This document shows positions 53,982 through 62,142 of a stretch of DNA of 64,000 nt, piece after piece. Both the position numbers and the translations under genes were made by a program. This DNA is from Planctomycetia bacterium (GTDB lineage Bacteria > Planctomycetota > Planctomycetia > Pirellulales > Thermoguttaceae). Positions within the stretch are counted from its first letter, which is position 1. Each line of letters opens with the position of its first letter. The notes under the pieces were generated by a model, which saw nothing but the letters and a program-made list of their open reading frames with translations, made no database searches and had not been told where the DNA came from. The stretch is from assembly GCA_030539035.1 (NCBI GenBank), contig JAUNSU010000004.1, forward strand, positions 1 through 64,000, read 5' to 3'.

Positions 53982-56618
53982 ATGAAAAAAATCTGTAAAG
54001 TAAGATGGGGATTATTCTCTCTTCTTTTTTGCCTTGTTCCCATGTTCGCAAACGGACAGGAAAAGGCATTTACCGTAAAGGACACCTTCGATCATTCCGA
54101 TCAGGTCTACAAGTGCGGAGAAAGCGCCCGCTTTTCTTTTGAAGTTCTTGACCCGGCGGGCAAACCGGTTCAAGCGGGAAAATTGTCGGTCGTTTTCAGC
54201 AACGACAACAGGGACGAGATCAGTAAAAAAACAGCGGATCTTTCCAAGGGGAATCCCGCCGTATTTACTGAAAAAATGGATAAGCCCGGTTTTCTTTACG
54301 CTCATGGAAGAGTCGATATTCCGGCAGTCAAAGACCCTGTTTATTTTCAGGCGGCCGCCGGTTTTGATCCATTAAAGATCGAGCCGGGCCAGCCGAAGCC
54401 CGCCGATTTTGATTCTTTCCTTGCGGAAGGCCAAAAGGAAGTTCGCGCCATTCCGGCCGACGTGAAGATGGAGATCATTTCTTCTCTTTCGAACGAAAAA
54501 AGAGAGATCTATACGATCAGCTTTGCAACGGTCAACAATCAGCGCGTCTACGGATTTCTCGGGATTCCCAAGTTTACAAAGGGTCCTTTCCCGGTGGTGA
54601 TCAATGTTCCCGGCGCCGGACCTGGAACCGGTCCTCTTACCTGGTTGACCGATCGAGGGTTCCTTACTCTCGCGATGAACGTTTTTCCCTATCCGGTTCC
54701 TCTTGATCCCAATGAAAAGAAAAAAGTTTACGATGAATTCAACAAGGATATCCGATACACCTATATGGGTGCCAAGGATCGAAGGACCTATTTTTTCCGG
54801 GCTGCATATCTTGGAATTGATCGGGCAATCGATTGGCTGGTCAATCGGGCCGATGCGGATAAAGCGCGCGTTGGCTTTTTCGGAACAAGCCAAGGAGGAG
54901 CATCCGCTCTGATCCTTACCGGAATGAACAAGAATATCAAATACGCCGTCTCTTCGGTTCCGGCCCTTTGCGATCACGCGGGATTTTTGAAAGGACGTTC
55001 TTCCGGATGGCCGAATATTGCCGGATTCTTCAAGGAAGATCCCAAAGTTGTTGCCGAATCCAGCTATCTGGATGCCGTTAATTACGCAACTTTAATCACT
55101 TGTCCGATCAAGGTAACCGTAGGATTCATTGATCGAACATGCAGTCCGAGCTCTGTTTACGCGGCCTATAATTCCATTCCGTCGAAGAACAAGCAGATCC
55201 TTCATGAGGTCAAGCTGGGACACAAAACCGGAAAATCGACAACAGACGCGCAGAATTGGCTCTTTGATACTCTGCTGGCGCCCGTTCAAAAGGACAATTC
55301 CGTCAAGTCGGGCAGCACCGTCAATCCGGCGACTCAGGAAGCGGATCGAAATTGCGACCGGTTCCGCAAGCAATCGGAACGGATGGCGCAGGGAAATGTC
55401 GATCTTCTCATGATCGGAGATTCGATCACCCATGGTTGGGAAGGATCGGGAAAAGATGTTTGGCAAAAATACTACGGCAAGCGGAACGCAATGAACTTCG
55501 GAATCGGCGGGGATCAAACCCAGCATGTTCTTTGGCGATTGGCTCATTCTCCTTTGGACAAGATCTCGCCCAAGATGTCGGTCGTAATGATCGGAACAAA
55601 CAATATCGGACGTCCGGACCGCTGTGCTCCGGAACAGACGGTTGAAGGGATTTGCAAGATCGTATCCGTTCTTAAAGACAAATATCCGAAGATGAAGATC
55701 CTACTTTTGGAAGTATTCCCGCGGGATGAAAAAGCGGACGGTGAACGCCGGATCAAGGTCAACAAGATCAACGAAGGACTCCGCGCGGTATACAAGGGCG
55801 GAAAAGTCGAGAATGTTCAGCTTTACGGAATCGGCGACCTCTTTCTGGAAAAGGATGGAACCCTTCCGAAGTCGCTGATGCCTGATTTTCTCCATCCGAA
55901 CGCGAAAGGATATGAGATCTGGGCCAGCGCGATGGAACCGATGATCGCGGAAGTTGTCGATCCGGCTCCAAAAGAATGTGTCGGCGTTCCGAAATTGAAC
56001 CCAAAGCACAAAGACTGGTGGATGGGCCGGTTCAATCAGAAAAATACGGATCTGAAGAAAGGCGATACGGAAATTCTGATGGTCGGCGATTCCATTACTC
56101 ATGGTTGGGAAGGGAGCGGAAAACAGGTTTGGGATAAATATTACGGGTCGAAAAAAGCGATCAATCTCGGAATCGGGGGCGATCAAACCCAGCACGTGAT
56201 TTGGCGGCTTGAACATTATGATTTCAGCAAAATCAACGCAAAATTGGCCGTTTTGCTGATCGGAGTCAACAATGCGGCTTCCGGATCAACGGCCGCGAAT
56301 ATCGCGATGGGAAATCGAAAGATCTGCAAGATCCTTCATGAAAAATTCCCGCAAATGAAAGTTCTCGTTTTAAATGTGTTCCCCTGGGGCAAAAAGGGAG
56401 AGAATAAAATGGAAAAAATCCAGAAGATCAATGCCCTTTTGCCTTATTATGTAAGGGATCTGGATTGGGTTAAACTGGTCGATATCAATTCCGTATTTCT
56501 GAACGACAAGGGTGAACTCACGCCGGAAATCATGCCCGATTATCTTCATCCGAACGCAAAGGGATATGAAAAATGGGGATCGGCTCTGGATCCGGAAATT
56601 TCCACTCTTGCCCCGTAA
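53982..56618 (+). CDS. Secreted triple esterase: CE7-like acetyl esterase plus two SGNH domains
   Basis: An 878-residue exported protein (signal RWGLFSLLFCLVPMFANG). Residues 30-130 form a beta-sandwich. Residues 135-435 are an acetyl-xylan-esterase-like alpha/beta hydrolase with nucleophile S303 in FFGTSQGGAS, D384 in GFIDRT and H414 in LGHKTG. Residues 455-660 and 675-878 are two SGNH (PAF-acetylhydrolase-like) domains, each with GDSITHGWEGSGK, GIGGDQTQHV and a D-x-L-H triad end: S481, D635, H638 and S704, D853, H856. All three catalytic sites look intact. The two SGNH copies are clearly a tandem duplication. It probably removes acetyl groups from polysaccharides outside the cytoplasm. AAGGAAAAGGAA precedes the ATG; nadC follows after 14 bases. 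Confidence 0.85.
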   Translation: MKKICKVRWGLFSLLFCLVPMFANGQEKAFTVKDTFDHSDQVYKCGESARFSFEVLDPAGKPVQAGKLSVVFSNDNRDEISKKTADLSKGNPAVFTEKMDKPGFLYAHGRVDIPAVKDPVYFQAAAGFDPLKIEPGQPKPADFDSFLAEGQKEVRAIPADVKMEIISSLSNEKREIYTISFATVNNQRVYGFLGIPKFTKGPFPVVINVPGAGPGTGPLTWLTDRGFLTLAMNVFPYPVPLDPNEKKKVYDEFNKDIRYTYMGAKDRRTYFFRAAYLGIDRAIDWLVNRADADKARVGFFGTSQGGASALILTGMNKNIKYAVSSVPALCDHAGFLKGRSSGWPNIAGFFKEDPKVVAESSYLDAVNYATLITCPIKVTVGFIDRTCSPSSVYAAYNSIPSKNKQILHEVKLGHKTGKSTTDAQNWLFDTLLAPVQKDNSVKSGSTVNPATQEADRNCDRFRKQSERMAQGNVDLLMIGDSITHGWEGSGKDVWQKYYGKRNAMNFGIGGDQTQHVLWRLAHSPLDKISPKMSVVMIGTNNIGRPDRCAPEQTVEGICKIVSVLKDKYPKMKILLLEVFPRDEKADGERRIKVNKINEGLRAVYKGGKVENVQLYGIGDLFLEKDGTLPKSLMPDFLHPNAKGYEIWASAMEPMIAEVVDPAPKECVGVPKLNPKHKDWWMGRFNQKNTDLKKGDTEILMVGDSITHGWEGSGKQVWDKYYGSKKAINLGIGGDQTQHVIWRLEHYDFSKINAKLAVLLIGVNNAASGSTAANIAMGNRKICKILHEKFPQMKVLVLNVFPWGKKGENKMEKIQKINALLPYYVRDLDWVKLVDINSVFLNDKGELTPEIMPDYLHPNAKGYEKWGSALDPEISTLAP

Positions 56619-56632
56619 TACGAGGAAAGTCG

Positions 56633-57550
56633 ATGAAAAAAGATTTTATGCTTTATAAGCGCTGGAATGAAGATCTTGCCTTTGCGGTTGCTCGGCTTCT
56701 CGTCCCCGCTTTGGAGGAAGATGTTGCCGCCCCGGGAGATCTTACCAGTTTGTCGTTAATCGCCGCGGAAGCAAAAGGGCAAACGGCGGTTGTTGCCCGT
56801 CGGCCCGGTGTGATCTGCGGTTTAAACGCGGCGGCGGAAATTGTCCGTTTGTCCCATAAAGATCTCGTTTGGTCCCCTTGCTGCGAAGACGGACAATACA
56901 TCGAAGCGGGCGATCAGGTTGCAGAACTTTCGGGAACGGTCCGGGATATACTCGGACTGGAACGAATCATTTTAAACTTCATTGGCCGAATGAGCGGAAT
57001 TGCATCAAAGACAAACGAATATGTCAAAATGGTGGAAGGGACCTCGGCCCGGATCTATGATACGCGAAAGACTCTTCCCGGATGGCGGATTCTGGATAAA
57101 TACTCCGTCGCAAAAGGGGGAGGACACAATCACCGGCTTGGTCTCTTCGATCATATTCTCATTAAGGACAATCATCTCGCGTCAAGCGGAGAAGCCGGAA
57201 TTACGCCGGGAAACGCGGTCTTGAAGGCCCGGAATTATCTTCTTACTTCGGGCCTTTATGAGGAAGATCAATTTCCTTTGATCGAAATCGAAGTCGATAC
57301 CCTGGATCAGTTGTCCGATGTTCTTCCGGCCAACCCGGATATTGTTCTTTTGGATAATATGGGCCCGGATCTTTTGAAAAAAGCGGTTCAAATGAGGGAT
57401 GCGTCCAACGCATCCTCGGAGCTGGAAGCTTCCGGCGGCATCAATGAAAAAACCATTCTCGCAATCGCGCAATCCGGAATCGAACGGATCAGTATCGGAG
57501 CGTTGACCCACTCGGTGATCTGCTTTGATGTCGGACTGGATTGGCTCTGA
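56633..57550 (+). CDS. nadC: Nicotinate-nucleotide pyrophosphorylase (carboxylating)
   Basis: A 305-residue quinolinate phosphoribosyltransferase for de novo NAD synthesis. Conserved parts are EDVAAPGDLTSLSL, NFIGRMSGIASKT, ARIYDTRKTLPGWRILDKYSVAKGGGHNHRLGLFDHILIKDNHL, EIEVDTLDQL and ASGGINEKTI with the final GALTHS. The start at 56633 has GAGGAAAG upstream; a longer frame from 56573 overlaps the esterase. nadA and nadB are not in the window. A terminator follows. Confidence 0.96.
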   Translation: MKKDFMLYKRWNEDLAFAVARLLVPALEEDVAAPGDLTSLSLIAAEAKGQTAVVARRPGVICGLNAAAEIVRLSHKDLVWSPCCEDGQYIEAGDQVAELSGTVRDILGLERIILNFIGRMSGIASKTNEYVKMVEGTSARIYDTRKTLPGWRILDKYSVAKGGGHNHRLGLFDHILIKDNHLASSGEAGITPGNAVLKARNYLLTSGLYEEDQFPLIEIEVDTLDQLSDVLPANPDIVLLDNMGPDLLKKAVQMRDASNASSELEASGGINEKTILAIAQSGIERISIGALTHSVICFDVGLDWL

Positions 57551-57557
57551 TTTTCTC

Positions 57558-57596
57558 AAAAAGGGAAGATTTTCTTCCCTTTTTCTCTTTTTTTCT
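57558..57596 (+). terminator. Intrinsic terminator after nadC
   Basis: AAAAAGGGAAGA (57558-57569) pairs with TCTTCCCTTTTT (57573-57584) around a three-base loop, followed by a T-rich tract. It begins 7 bases after the nadC stop. Confidence 0.9.
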
Positions 57597-57620
57597 AAAA
57601 AAAACAAGAAATTTTCCTTT

Positions 57621-57639
57621 GTGGACAAATAGTGTCCAC
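57621..57639. promoter_or_regulatory. Palindrome just upstream of the WYL-gene promoter
   Basis: GTGGACA AATAG TGTCCAC, perfect 7-base arms with a 5-base centre. It ends 8 bases before the -35 box of the promoter at 57648-57676, the place of an activator or repressor site. Autoregulation by the WYL protein is a guess. Confidence 0.5.
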
Positions 57640-57647
57640 CCTTTTTC

Positions 57648-57676
57648 TTGACAGTCTTTTCCCGCTCCTATATATT
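57648..57676 (+). promoter_or_regulatory. Near-consensus promoter of the WYL regulator gene
   Basis: TTGACA at 57648-57653, exactly 17 bases, TATATT at 57671-57676. Start near 57683, giving a leader of about 60 bases. Confidence 0.8.
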
Positions 57677-57742
57677 CTTGCATAAATACATTGACACTTT
57701 TTTTTCCTTTATCAAAAAATTTAACTCAGATCGGGAGCAGCA

Positions 57743-58810
57743 ATGAAAGACACTTCAGGTTTTATGCGGCAGTGGAAGATCGTTGAGATCATAGCAAAAT
57801 CGCCAAATGGAATTACCCTTGCGCAGCTTGCACAGCATTTTCAGGTTTGTTTAAAAACGATCCGAAGGGATATTAAACTGCTTCGATCCGTTCCTGTTGC
57901 GCTGAAAACGGAATATGAAGACGGGCGCAGTACCTTTTATTATGATTTCGCCAACGGGGTTTTTCCGATCAATTTTACGCATGATGAACTTCTTTCCTTT
58001 TACGTGGGCCGTAATTTAATGGAACCGCTGAAAGGAACCTATTTTTGGGAATCTCTCCAAAATGGAATTGTAAAAATCCGCCAGCTTCTCAACCGATCCT
58101 CCATTGATTACGCGGAACGGGTCTCTCCCCTATTTTATTGCCTGGACCGCAGTTCTTTTGATTACAAGGATAAGCAGGTCGAAATTGACAGTATCCTGGT
58201 CGCGATGGAAGATCAGCGGATCATAGAGATCAAATATCAGTCAGTTCATTCGGATCGGCCGAAAGTTTACAAGATTCATCCTTATAATTTTATCTATCAG
58301 CATGGATTTATTTATATTGTCGGATACTCCTGTAAAGATGAGGAGATTCGTTTTTGGAAGATCAACCGCCTGAAAAGCGTGAACCTTCTTTCAGAAAAAT
58401 TTACTCGACCCGACGATTTCAGTATTGAGAAATATATGTCGAAAGCTTTTTGCCCTTTTATCAGTGAGGAAGGGACTGTTAAAATTGTCGCGATTTTCAA
58501 AAAGTCGGTTGCGCCGATTGTGAAGGAATTGGCCTGGGATTCCTTTAAGGAGATCAAAGAGCGGAAAGACGGCTCTCTCAAGGTAACAATGGAAATGGAA
58601 GGGGGAAAGCCCCTTCTTCATTGGCTTATGGGCTTTGGCGCCGATGTTCAGATCATTTCTCCCAAAAGTTTTCGGGAGATCTTTATCAAAAAACTCAAAG
58701 CTGTATTGGATCTTTACGAATCGGAGGATCCGGCCAGCAGCAGTCCGGTTCCGACTGAAGAGGATCGCCCGTCAAAGCGTAAGCCCGGGAACGGCTCCCC
58801 CCGCAAATGA
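57743..58810 (+). CDS. WYL-domain transcriptional regulator
   Basis: A 355-residue regulator. Residues 8-60 are a winged helix-turn-helix of the DeoR/HTH_11 type (KIVEIIAKSPNGITLAQLAQHFQVCLKTIRRDIKLL). Residues 140-220 are a WYL domain (IEIKYQSVHSDRPKVYKIHPYNFIYQHGFIYIVGYS), a ligand- or nucleic-acid-sensing module, followed by a WCX-type C-terminal extension. Target genes are not known; a palindrome lies at its own promoter. The last 38 or so codons (Pro/Ser/Lys-rich tail) overlap the end of the convergent radical SAM gene by 116 bases. Confidence 0.88.
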   Translation: MKDTSGFMRQWKIVEIIAKSPNGITLAQLAQHFQVCLKTIRRDIKLLRSVPVALKTEYEDGRSTFYYDFANGVFPINFTHDELLSFYVGRNLMEPLKGTYFWESLQNGIVKIRQLLNRSSIDYAERVSPLFYCLDRSSFDYKDKQVEIDSILVAMEDQRIIEIKYQSVHSDRPKVYKIHPYNFIYQHGFIYIVGYSCKDEEIRFWKINRLKSVNLLSEKFTRPDDFSIEKYMSKAFCPFISEEGTVKIVAIFKKSVAPIVKELAWDSFKEIKERKDGSLKVTMEMEGGKPLLHWLMGFGADVQIISPKSFREIFIKKLKAVLDLYESEDPASSSPVPTEEDRPSKRKPGNGSPRK

Positions 58811-59804
58811 ATCGATATTCACAACGTCCGCACATTCCCTTATATTGATCGGGATTCTGAAGAGATTTAAACAAGGGATGATTCTGATAAACATCAACAA
58901 CAGAATCCTTGGGAAATTGTCCGCAGGAGACGGGGAGGAATCCGGCGGGAAAGATCTCCCCATTATGGGCAACGAATTCGATTCCCCGGCCATCGGTAAT
59001 TCCGAGAGGCGCACGGGGACGTCCGGATCGGATCCCTTTTTGATCGGAGATCGGGGCGACCGGATTTCCGCCCTGTTCCAGAACATATCGTCTGTAATGG
59101 GGGGCTTCTGTGGTTTTAACGGCAAAAGGCATCGTAAGCGACCAGGAATAGAGCTTTTCAAAAACTTTTAAATATTCCGGCGGAGAGATTCGGATCTCTT
59201 CGACTCCTCGTCCCACCGGGATCAAAAAGAAGACGGACCACATCATGATCCCCTGTTTTTGAAGGAGCAGAGCAATTTCGTCGATGCGATCGGCATTTCT
59301 CCTTGTAATGGACGTATTGATCTGAACAGGGAGCTGCAATTCCCGGGCATAAGCGAGCATTTCCATGGTTTTCGAGAAACTGCCTTCAAAACCGCGAAAA
59401 GCATCGTGAAGTTCAGGATCCGGACCGTCCAGAGAGATTCCGATCGCGGAAACGCCCGATTCTTTTGCTTTTTGGAACGCGGATCGGGTCGCAAGCGGCG
59501 TTGCCGAAGGAGTCAATGCGGATTGAATTCCCCTTTCTTTCGCATGCCGGATCAGATCGAACAGATCCGCTCTTTTCAGAGGATCGCCTCCCGTAAAGCA
59601 AATCGTGGGAACGCGGGGAAATTCAGCGATCTGGTCGATCAGCCGAAAAGAATCTTCCGTTTTCAGTTCATCAGGGGCCGCCTTTTCCTGCGAAGAGGCC
59701 CGGCAGTGCTTGCAAACGAGATCACAGGCCCGGGTAATTTCATAATAGAACATTAACGGATTTCGAGAAAAATCCTCCGAAGTATACGGCTGCTGATGAA
59801 GCAT
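58695..59804 (-). CDS. Radical SAM/SPASM protein of the TIGR04053 type
   Basis: A 369-residue enzyme. The cluster motif is C27-x3-C31-x2-C34 (ITRACDLVCKHCRASS), followed by CFTGGDPLKRADLFDLI and AIGISLDGPDPELHDAFRG. The C-terminal SPASM region has CGRCEYRFICGGSRSRAYA and a further DCCW. The layout recalls AhbC/AhbD haem-synthesis enzymes and TIGR04053 proteins, whose substrate is unknown. AGGTG precedes the ATG. The upstream gene, a Cys-rich DUF6485 protein, ends only 11 bases before it. Confidence 0.85.
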   Translation of the reverse strand: MLHQQPYTSEDFSRNPLMFYYEITRACDLVCKHCRASSQEKAAPDELKTEDSFRLIDQIAEFPRVPTICFTGGDPLKRADLFDLIRHAKERGIQSALTPSATPLATRSAFQKAKESGVSAIGISLDGPDPELHDAFRGFEGSFSKTMEMLAYARELQLPVQINTSITRRNADRIDEIALLLQKQGIMMWSVFFLIPVGRGVEEIRISPPEYLKVFEKLYSWSLTMPFAVKTTEAPHYRRYVLEQGGNPVAPISDQKGIRSGRPRAPLGITDGRGIEFVAHNGEIFPAGFLPVSCGQFPKDSVVDVYQNHPLFKSLQNPDQYKGMCGRCEYRFICGGSRSRAYALTGDPLQSEPDCCWPDPPIRKDPIQL

Positions 59805-59815
59805 GATTCACCTGT

Positions 59816-60016
59816 TCAGATCTTTTTCTCATTGACCAACTTGGCAAAAAACTCATAGGAACGGTCCCAGGCGGCTTCGCCTTCTTTATTGAAGAAGCAG
59901 CCGGGGATCTGTCTTTTTGCCCGATGATTTGCAACGCATTCACAGCAGATCCCCCGACGGGAACAATTCGCGGTGCAAGTACAATCTTTTTTATTTTCTT
60001 CTTTTTTACATTCCAT
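59816..60016 (-). CDS. Small cysteine-rich DUF6485-like protein
   Basis: A 66-residue protein with eight cysteines (C3, C12, C14, C18, C24, C25, C27, C39) in the pattern ECKKEENKKDCTC...CSRRGICCECVANHR...PGCFF, which matches DUF6485 proteins of anaerobes by memory. It probably binds a metal or Fe-S cluster; the function is unknown. AAGGAG lies 9 bases before the ATG at 60016 (another ATG at 60022 is close). It is the first gene of a two-gene unit with the radical SAM protein. Confidence 0.75.
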   Translation of the reverse strand: MECKKEENKKDCTCTANCSRRGICCECVANHRAKRQIPGCFFNKEGEAAWDRSYEFFAKLVNEKKI

Positions 60017-60049
60017 GATCATTATCTCCTTTTGATTCTTTATCCTTAT

Positions 60050-60077
60050 ATTTTATCCCTTTTATTTATCAATGCAA
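60050..60077 (-). promoter_or_regulatory. Promoter of the DUF6485-radical SAM unit
   Basis: On the minus strand TTGCAT (60077-60072), 16 bases, TAAAAT (60055-60050). Start near 60043, about 27 bases before the ATG. Confidence 0.6.
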
Positions 60078-60093
60078 GGGAATCATCGGCCTA

Positions 60094-60121
60094 TTGCTAA
60101 AAAGAGTGCGGGACTTATAAT
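60094..60121 (+). promoter_or_regulatory. Promoter of argS
   Basis: TTGCTA at 60094-60099, 16 bases, TATAAT at 60116-60121. Start near 60128; the leader of about 137 bases has no recognised T-box or riboswitch. Confidence 0.6.
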
Positions 60122-60264
60122 AGGGGAATCCTGTTTTCCCGCGAAAACGGGATGATATTATGATTTCTGATTGAAAAAGGAAAAAGTCGGTTTTCCTCTT
60201 CGATCCGGCAACACCGTTTCCGATCCGACAAAAAAACAGGAACAGATCTTTCAGGAGCAATCTC

Positions 60265-62022
60265 ATGATTTTGCAGACATTACGCGAACGTTTTCATTCC
60301 GCCTTATCCTCTCTCGTTGAAGATCCGGATCAATATCTGGATCTGATCCGATCGAGCCAGGATCCCAAATTTGGTGATTACCAGGCCAATTTTGCGATGG
60401 TGCTTGGTAAAAAACTGGGTTGTGCTCCTCGTGAAATCGCGGCGCGTATCGTCGAAAAGCTCGACGGAGAGGATCTTTTTGAAAAACAGGAGATCGCCGG
60501 CCCGGGATTTATCAATCTTCGTTTACGATCCGATTGGCTGGCCGATCAGATCCAGAAATCGCTTATGATGGATCAGCCGGGAAATGTTCCTGTTGCGAAT
60601 CCAAAGACCTTTATTCTGGACTATTCCTCCCCGAATGTTGCCAAGCCGCTCCATGTCGGACATATTCGATCGACGATGATCGGAAATGCCCTTTACCGCA
60701 TTCTCCGCTATCGGGGACATCACGCGATTGGCGACAATCATCTTGGAGATTGGGGAACCCAATTCGGAATGATCATTTACGGATTCCGCAATTATCTGGA
60801 TGAAGATCATTGGAAAAAAGAACCGATCCAGGAACTTGGCCGGCTTTATAAACTGGTCCGGAAACTCTCCGATGAGAATCCGGAAATCGCGCAGGCCGTT
60901 CTGAACGAAACCTCCAAACTCCATCATGGAGATCCGGAAAACCTCAAGCTCTGGAAGGAATTTTTGCCTGTCTGTTTAAAAGATATTGAACGGATCTATT
61001 CCCGATTGGGGGTCTCCTTCGATCTTACGCTTGGCGAAAGCTTTTATCATGATAAATTGGCGGGGATCGTCGACGAGCTGATCGCCAAAGGAATCGCGCG
61101 GGAAACGGAAGGCGCGATTGGTATTTTCCTCGAAGGACAGGAAACGCCGATGCTGATCCGAAAAAAGGACGGGGCATTTCTTTACGCAACCACCGACATT
61201 GCGACCCTTCGATATCGACAAGAAACGTATCATCCCGATGCGATTCTCTATCTCGTCGATTCGCGGCAATCACTTCATTTCGAACAGCTTTTTCAGGTTG
61301 CCCGTATGATCGGCCTTGAAAATATGGATCTGGTTCACATCAAATTCGGAACGATCCTCGGAGAAGACGGACGTCCCTTTAAAACCCGATCCGGAGAAAC
61401 TGTCGGCCTGGAATTCCTGCTGGATGAAGCGGAAAGCCGGGCGCTGAAGATCGTCTGCGAAAACGACGACGCGAAAAAGGAAGGCCCCCAGCTTTTGGAA
61501 ACGGAACGGAAAGAAACGGCCCGTAAGATCGGAATCGGGGCACTTATCTACGCGGATCTTTCTCAAAATCGGGAAAGTGATTATGTCTTCAATTATGATC
61601 GAATGCTTGCGATGAACGGGAACACGGCGACTTACATGCAATACGCTTACGCGCGGATCCGGTCGATCTTTACCAAAGGAGGAATTGATTCCGGAGAACT
61701 CGATGAACTGCTCCGGCGCGCCTGCGATGAGAAGATCTCTCTCATTAAGCTGAATGAACCGGAAGAGCGGAATCTCGCGCTGGAATTATTGAAGTTCTCG
61801 GATGCGCTGGACAGTGTGATCCGCGATTACCGGCCGAATCAGTTGACGTCCTATCTTTATGATCTTGCCAACCGCTATTCTTCCTTTTTCGAAAAGTGTC
61901 CGGTTCTTCGAGCGGAAGACGATGAGATCAAAAGGAGCCGTCTGCTCTTGTGTGAATTGACCGCGCGAACGATCGGCAAGGGCCTGGATCTTCTTGGAAT
62001 CCAAACAGTCGATCGGATGTAA
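60265..62022 (+). CDS. argS: Arginine--tRNA ligase
   Basis: A 585-residue class I synthetase. It has the N-terminal Add-1 domain, the HIGH-type motif in SSPNVAKPLHVGHIRST, GDNHLGDWGTQFG, the degenerate KMSKS region in KFGTILGEDGRPFKTRSGETVGL and the C-terminal anticodon-binding DALRP domain ending in LLGIQTVDRM. Length is normal. CAGGAG lies 8 bases upstream of the ATG. Confidence 0.98.
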   Translation: MILQTLRERFHSALSSLVEDPDQYLDLIRSSQDPKFGDYQANFAMVLGKKLGCAPREIAARIVEKLDGEDLFEKQEIAGPGFINLRLRSDWLADQIQKSLMMDQPGNVPVANPKTFILDYSSPNVAKPLHVGHIRSTMIGNALYRILRYRGHHAIGDNHLGDWGTQFGMIIYGFRNYLDEDHWKKEPIQELGRLYKLVRKLSDENPEIAQAVLNETSKLHHGDPENLKLWKEFLPVCLKDIERIYSRLGVSFDLTLGESFYHDKLAGIVDELIAKGIARETEGAIGIFLEGQETPMLIRKKDGAFLYATTDIATLRYRQETYHPDAILYLVDSRQSLHFEQLFQVARMIGLENMDLVHIKFGTILGEDGRPFKTRSGETVGLEFLLDEAESRALKIVCENDDAKKEGPQLLETERKETARKIGIGALIYADLSQNRESDYVFNYDRMLAMNGNTATYMQYAYARIRSIFTKGGIDSGELDELLRRACDEKISLIKLNEPEERNLALELLKFSDALDSVIRDYRPNQLTSYLYDLANRYSSFFEKCPVLRAEDDEIKRSRLLLCELTARTIGKGLDLLGIQTVDRM

Positions 62023-62050
62023 AGCGATCCGGTTCCGTTCGATTATAAAA

Positions 62051-62082
62051 TAAAAAAAGACGGTTAAACCCGTCTTTTTTTA
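62051..62082. terminator. Bidirectional terminator after argS
   Basis: TAAAAAAAGACGG (62051-62063) pairs with CCGTCTTTTTTTA (62070-62082) around a six-base loop; it serves argS and the convergent symporter gene. Confidence 0.9.
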
Positions 62083-62106
62083 TTCTTCTGAAAGAATTCC
62101 AAAGAA

Positions 62107-62139
62107 CGCCCCGTCTGTTGGGACAGGGCGATTTTTTTC
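62107..62139 (+). terminator. Second hairpin with T-run before the symporter stop
   Basis: CGCCCCGTC pairs with GACAGGGCG (one mismatch), followed by seven T residues on the + strand. Probably a backup terminator for argS. Confidence 0.6.
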
Positions 62140-62142
62140 TGA

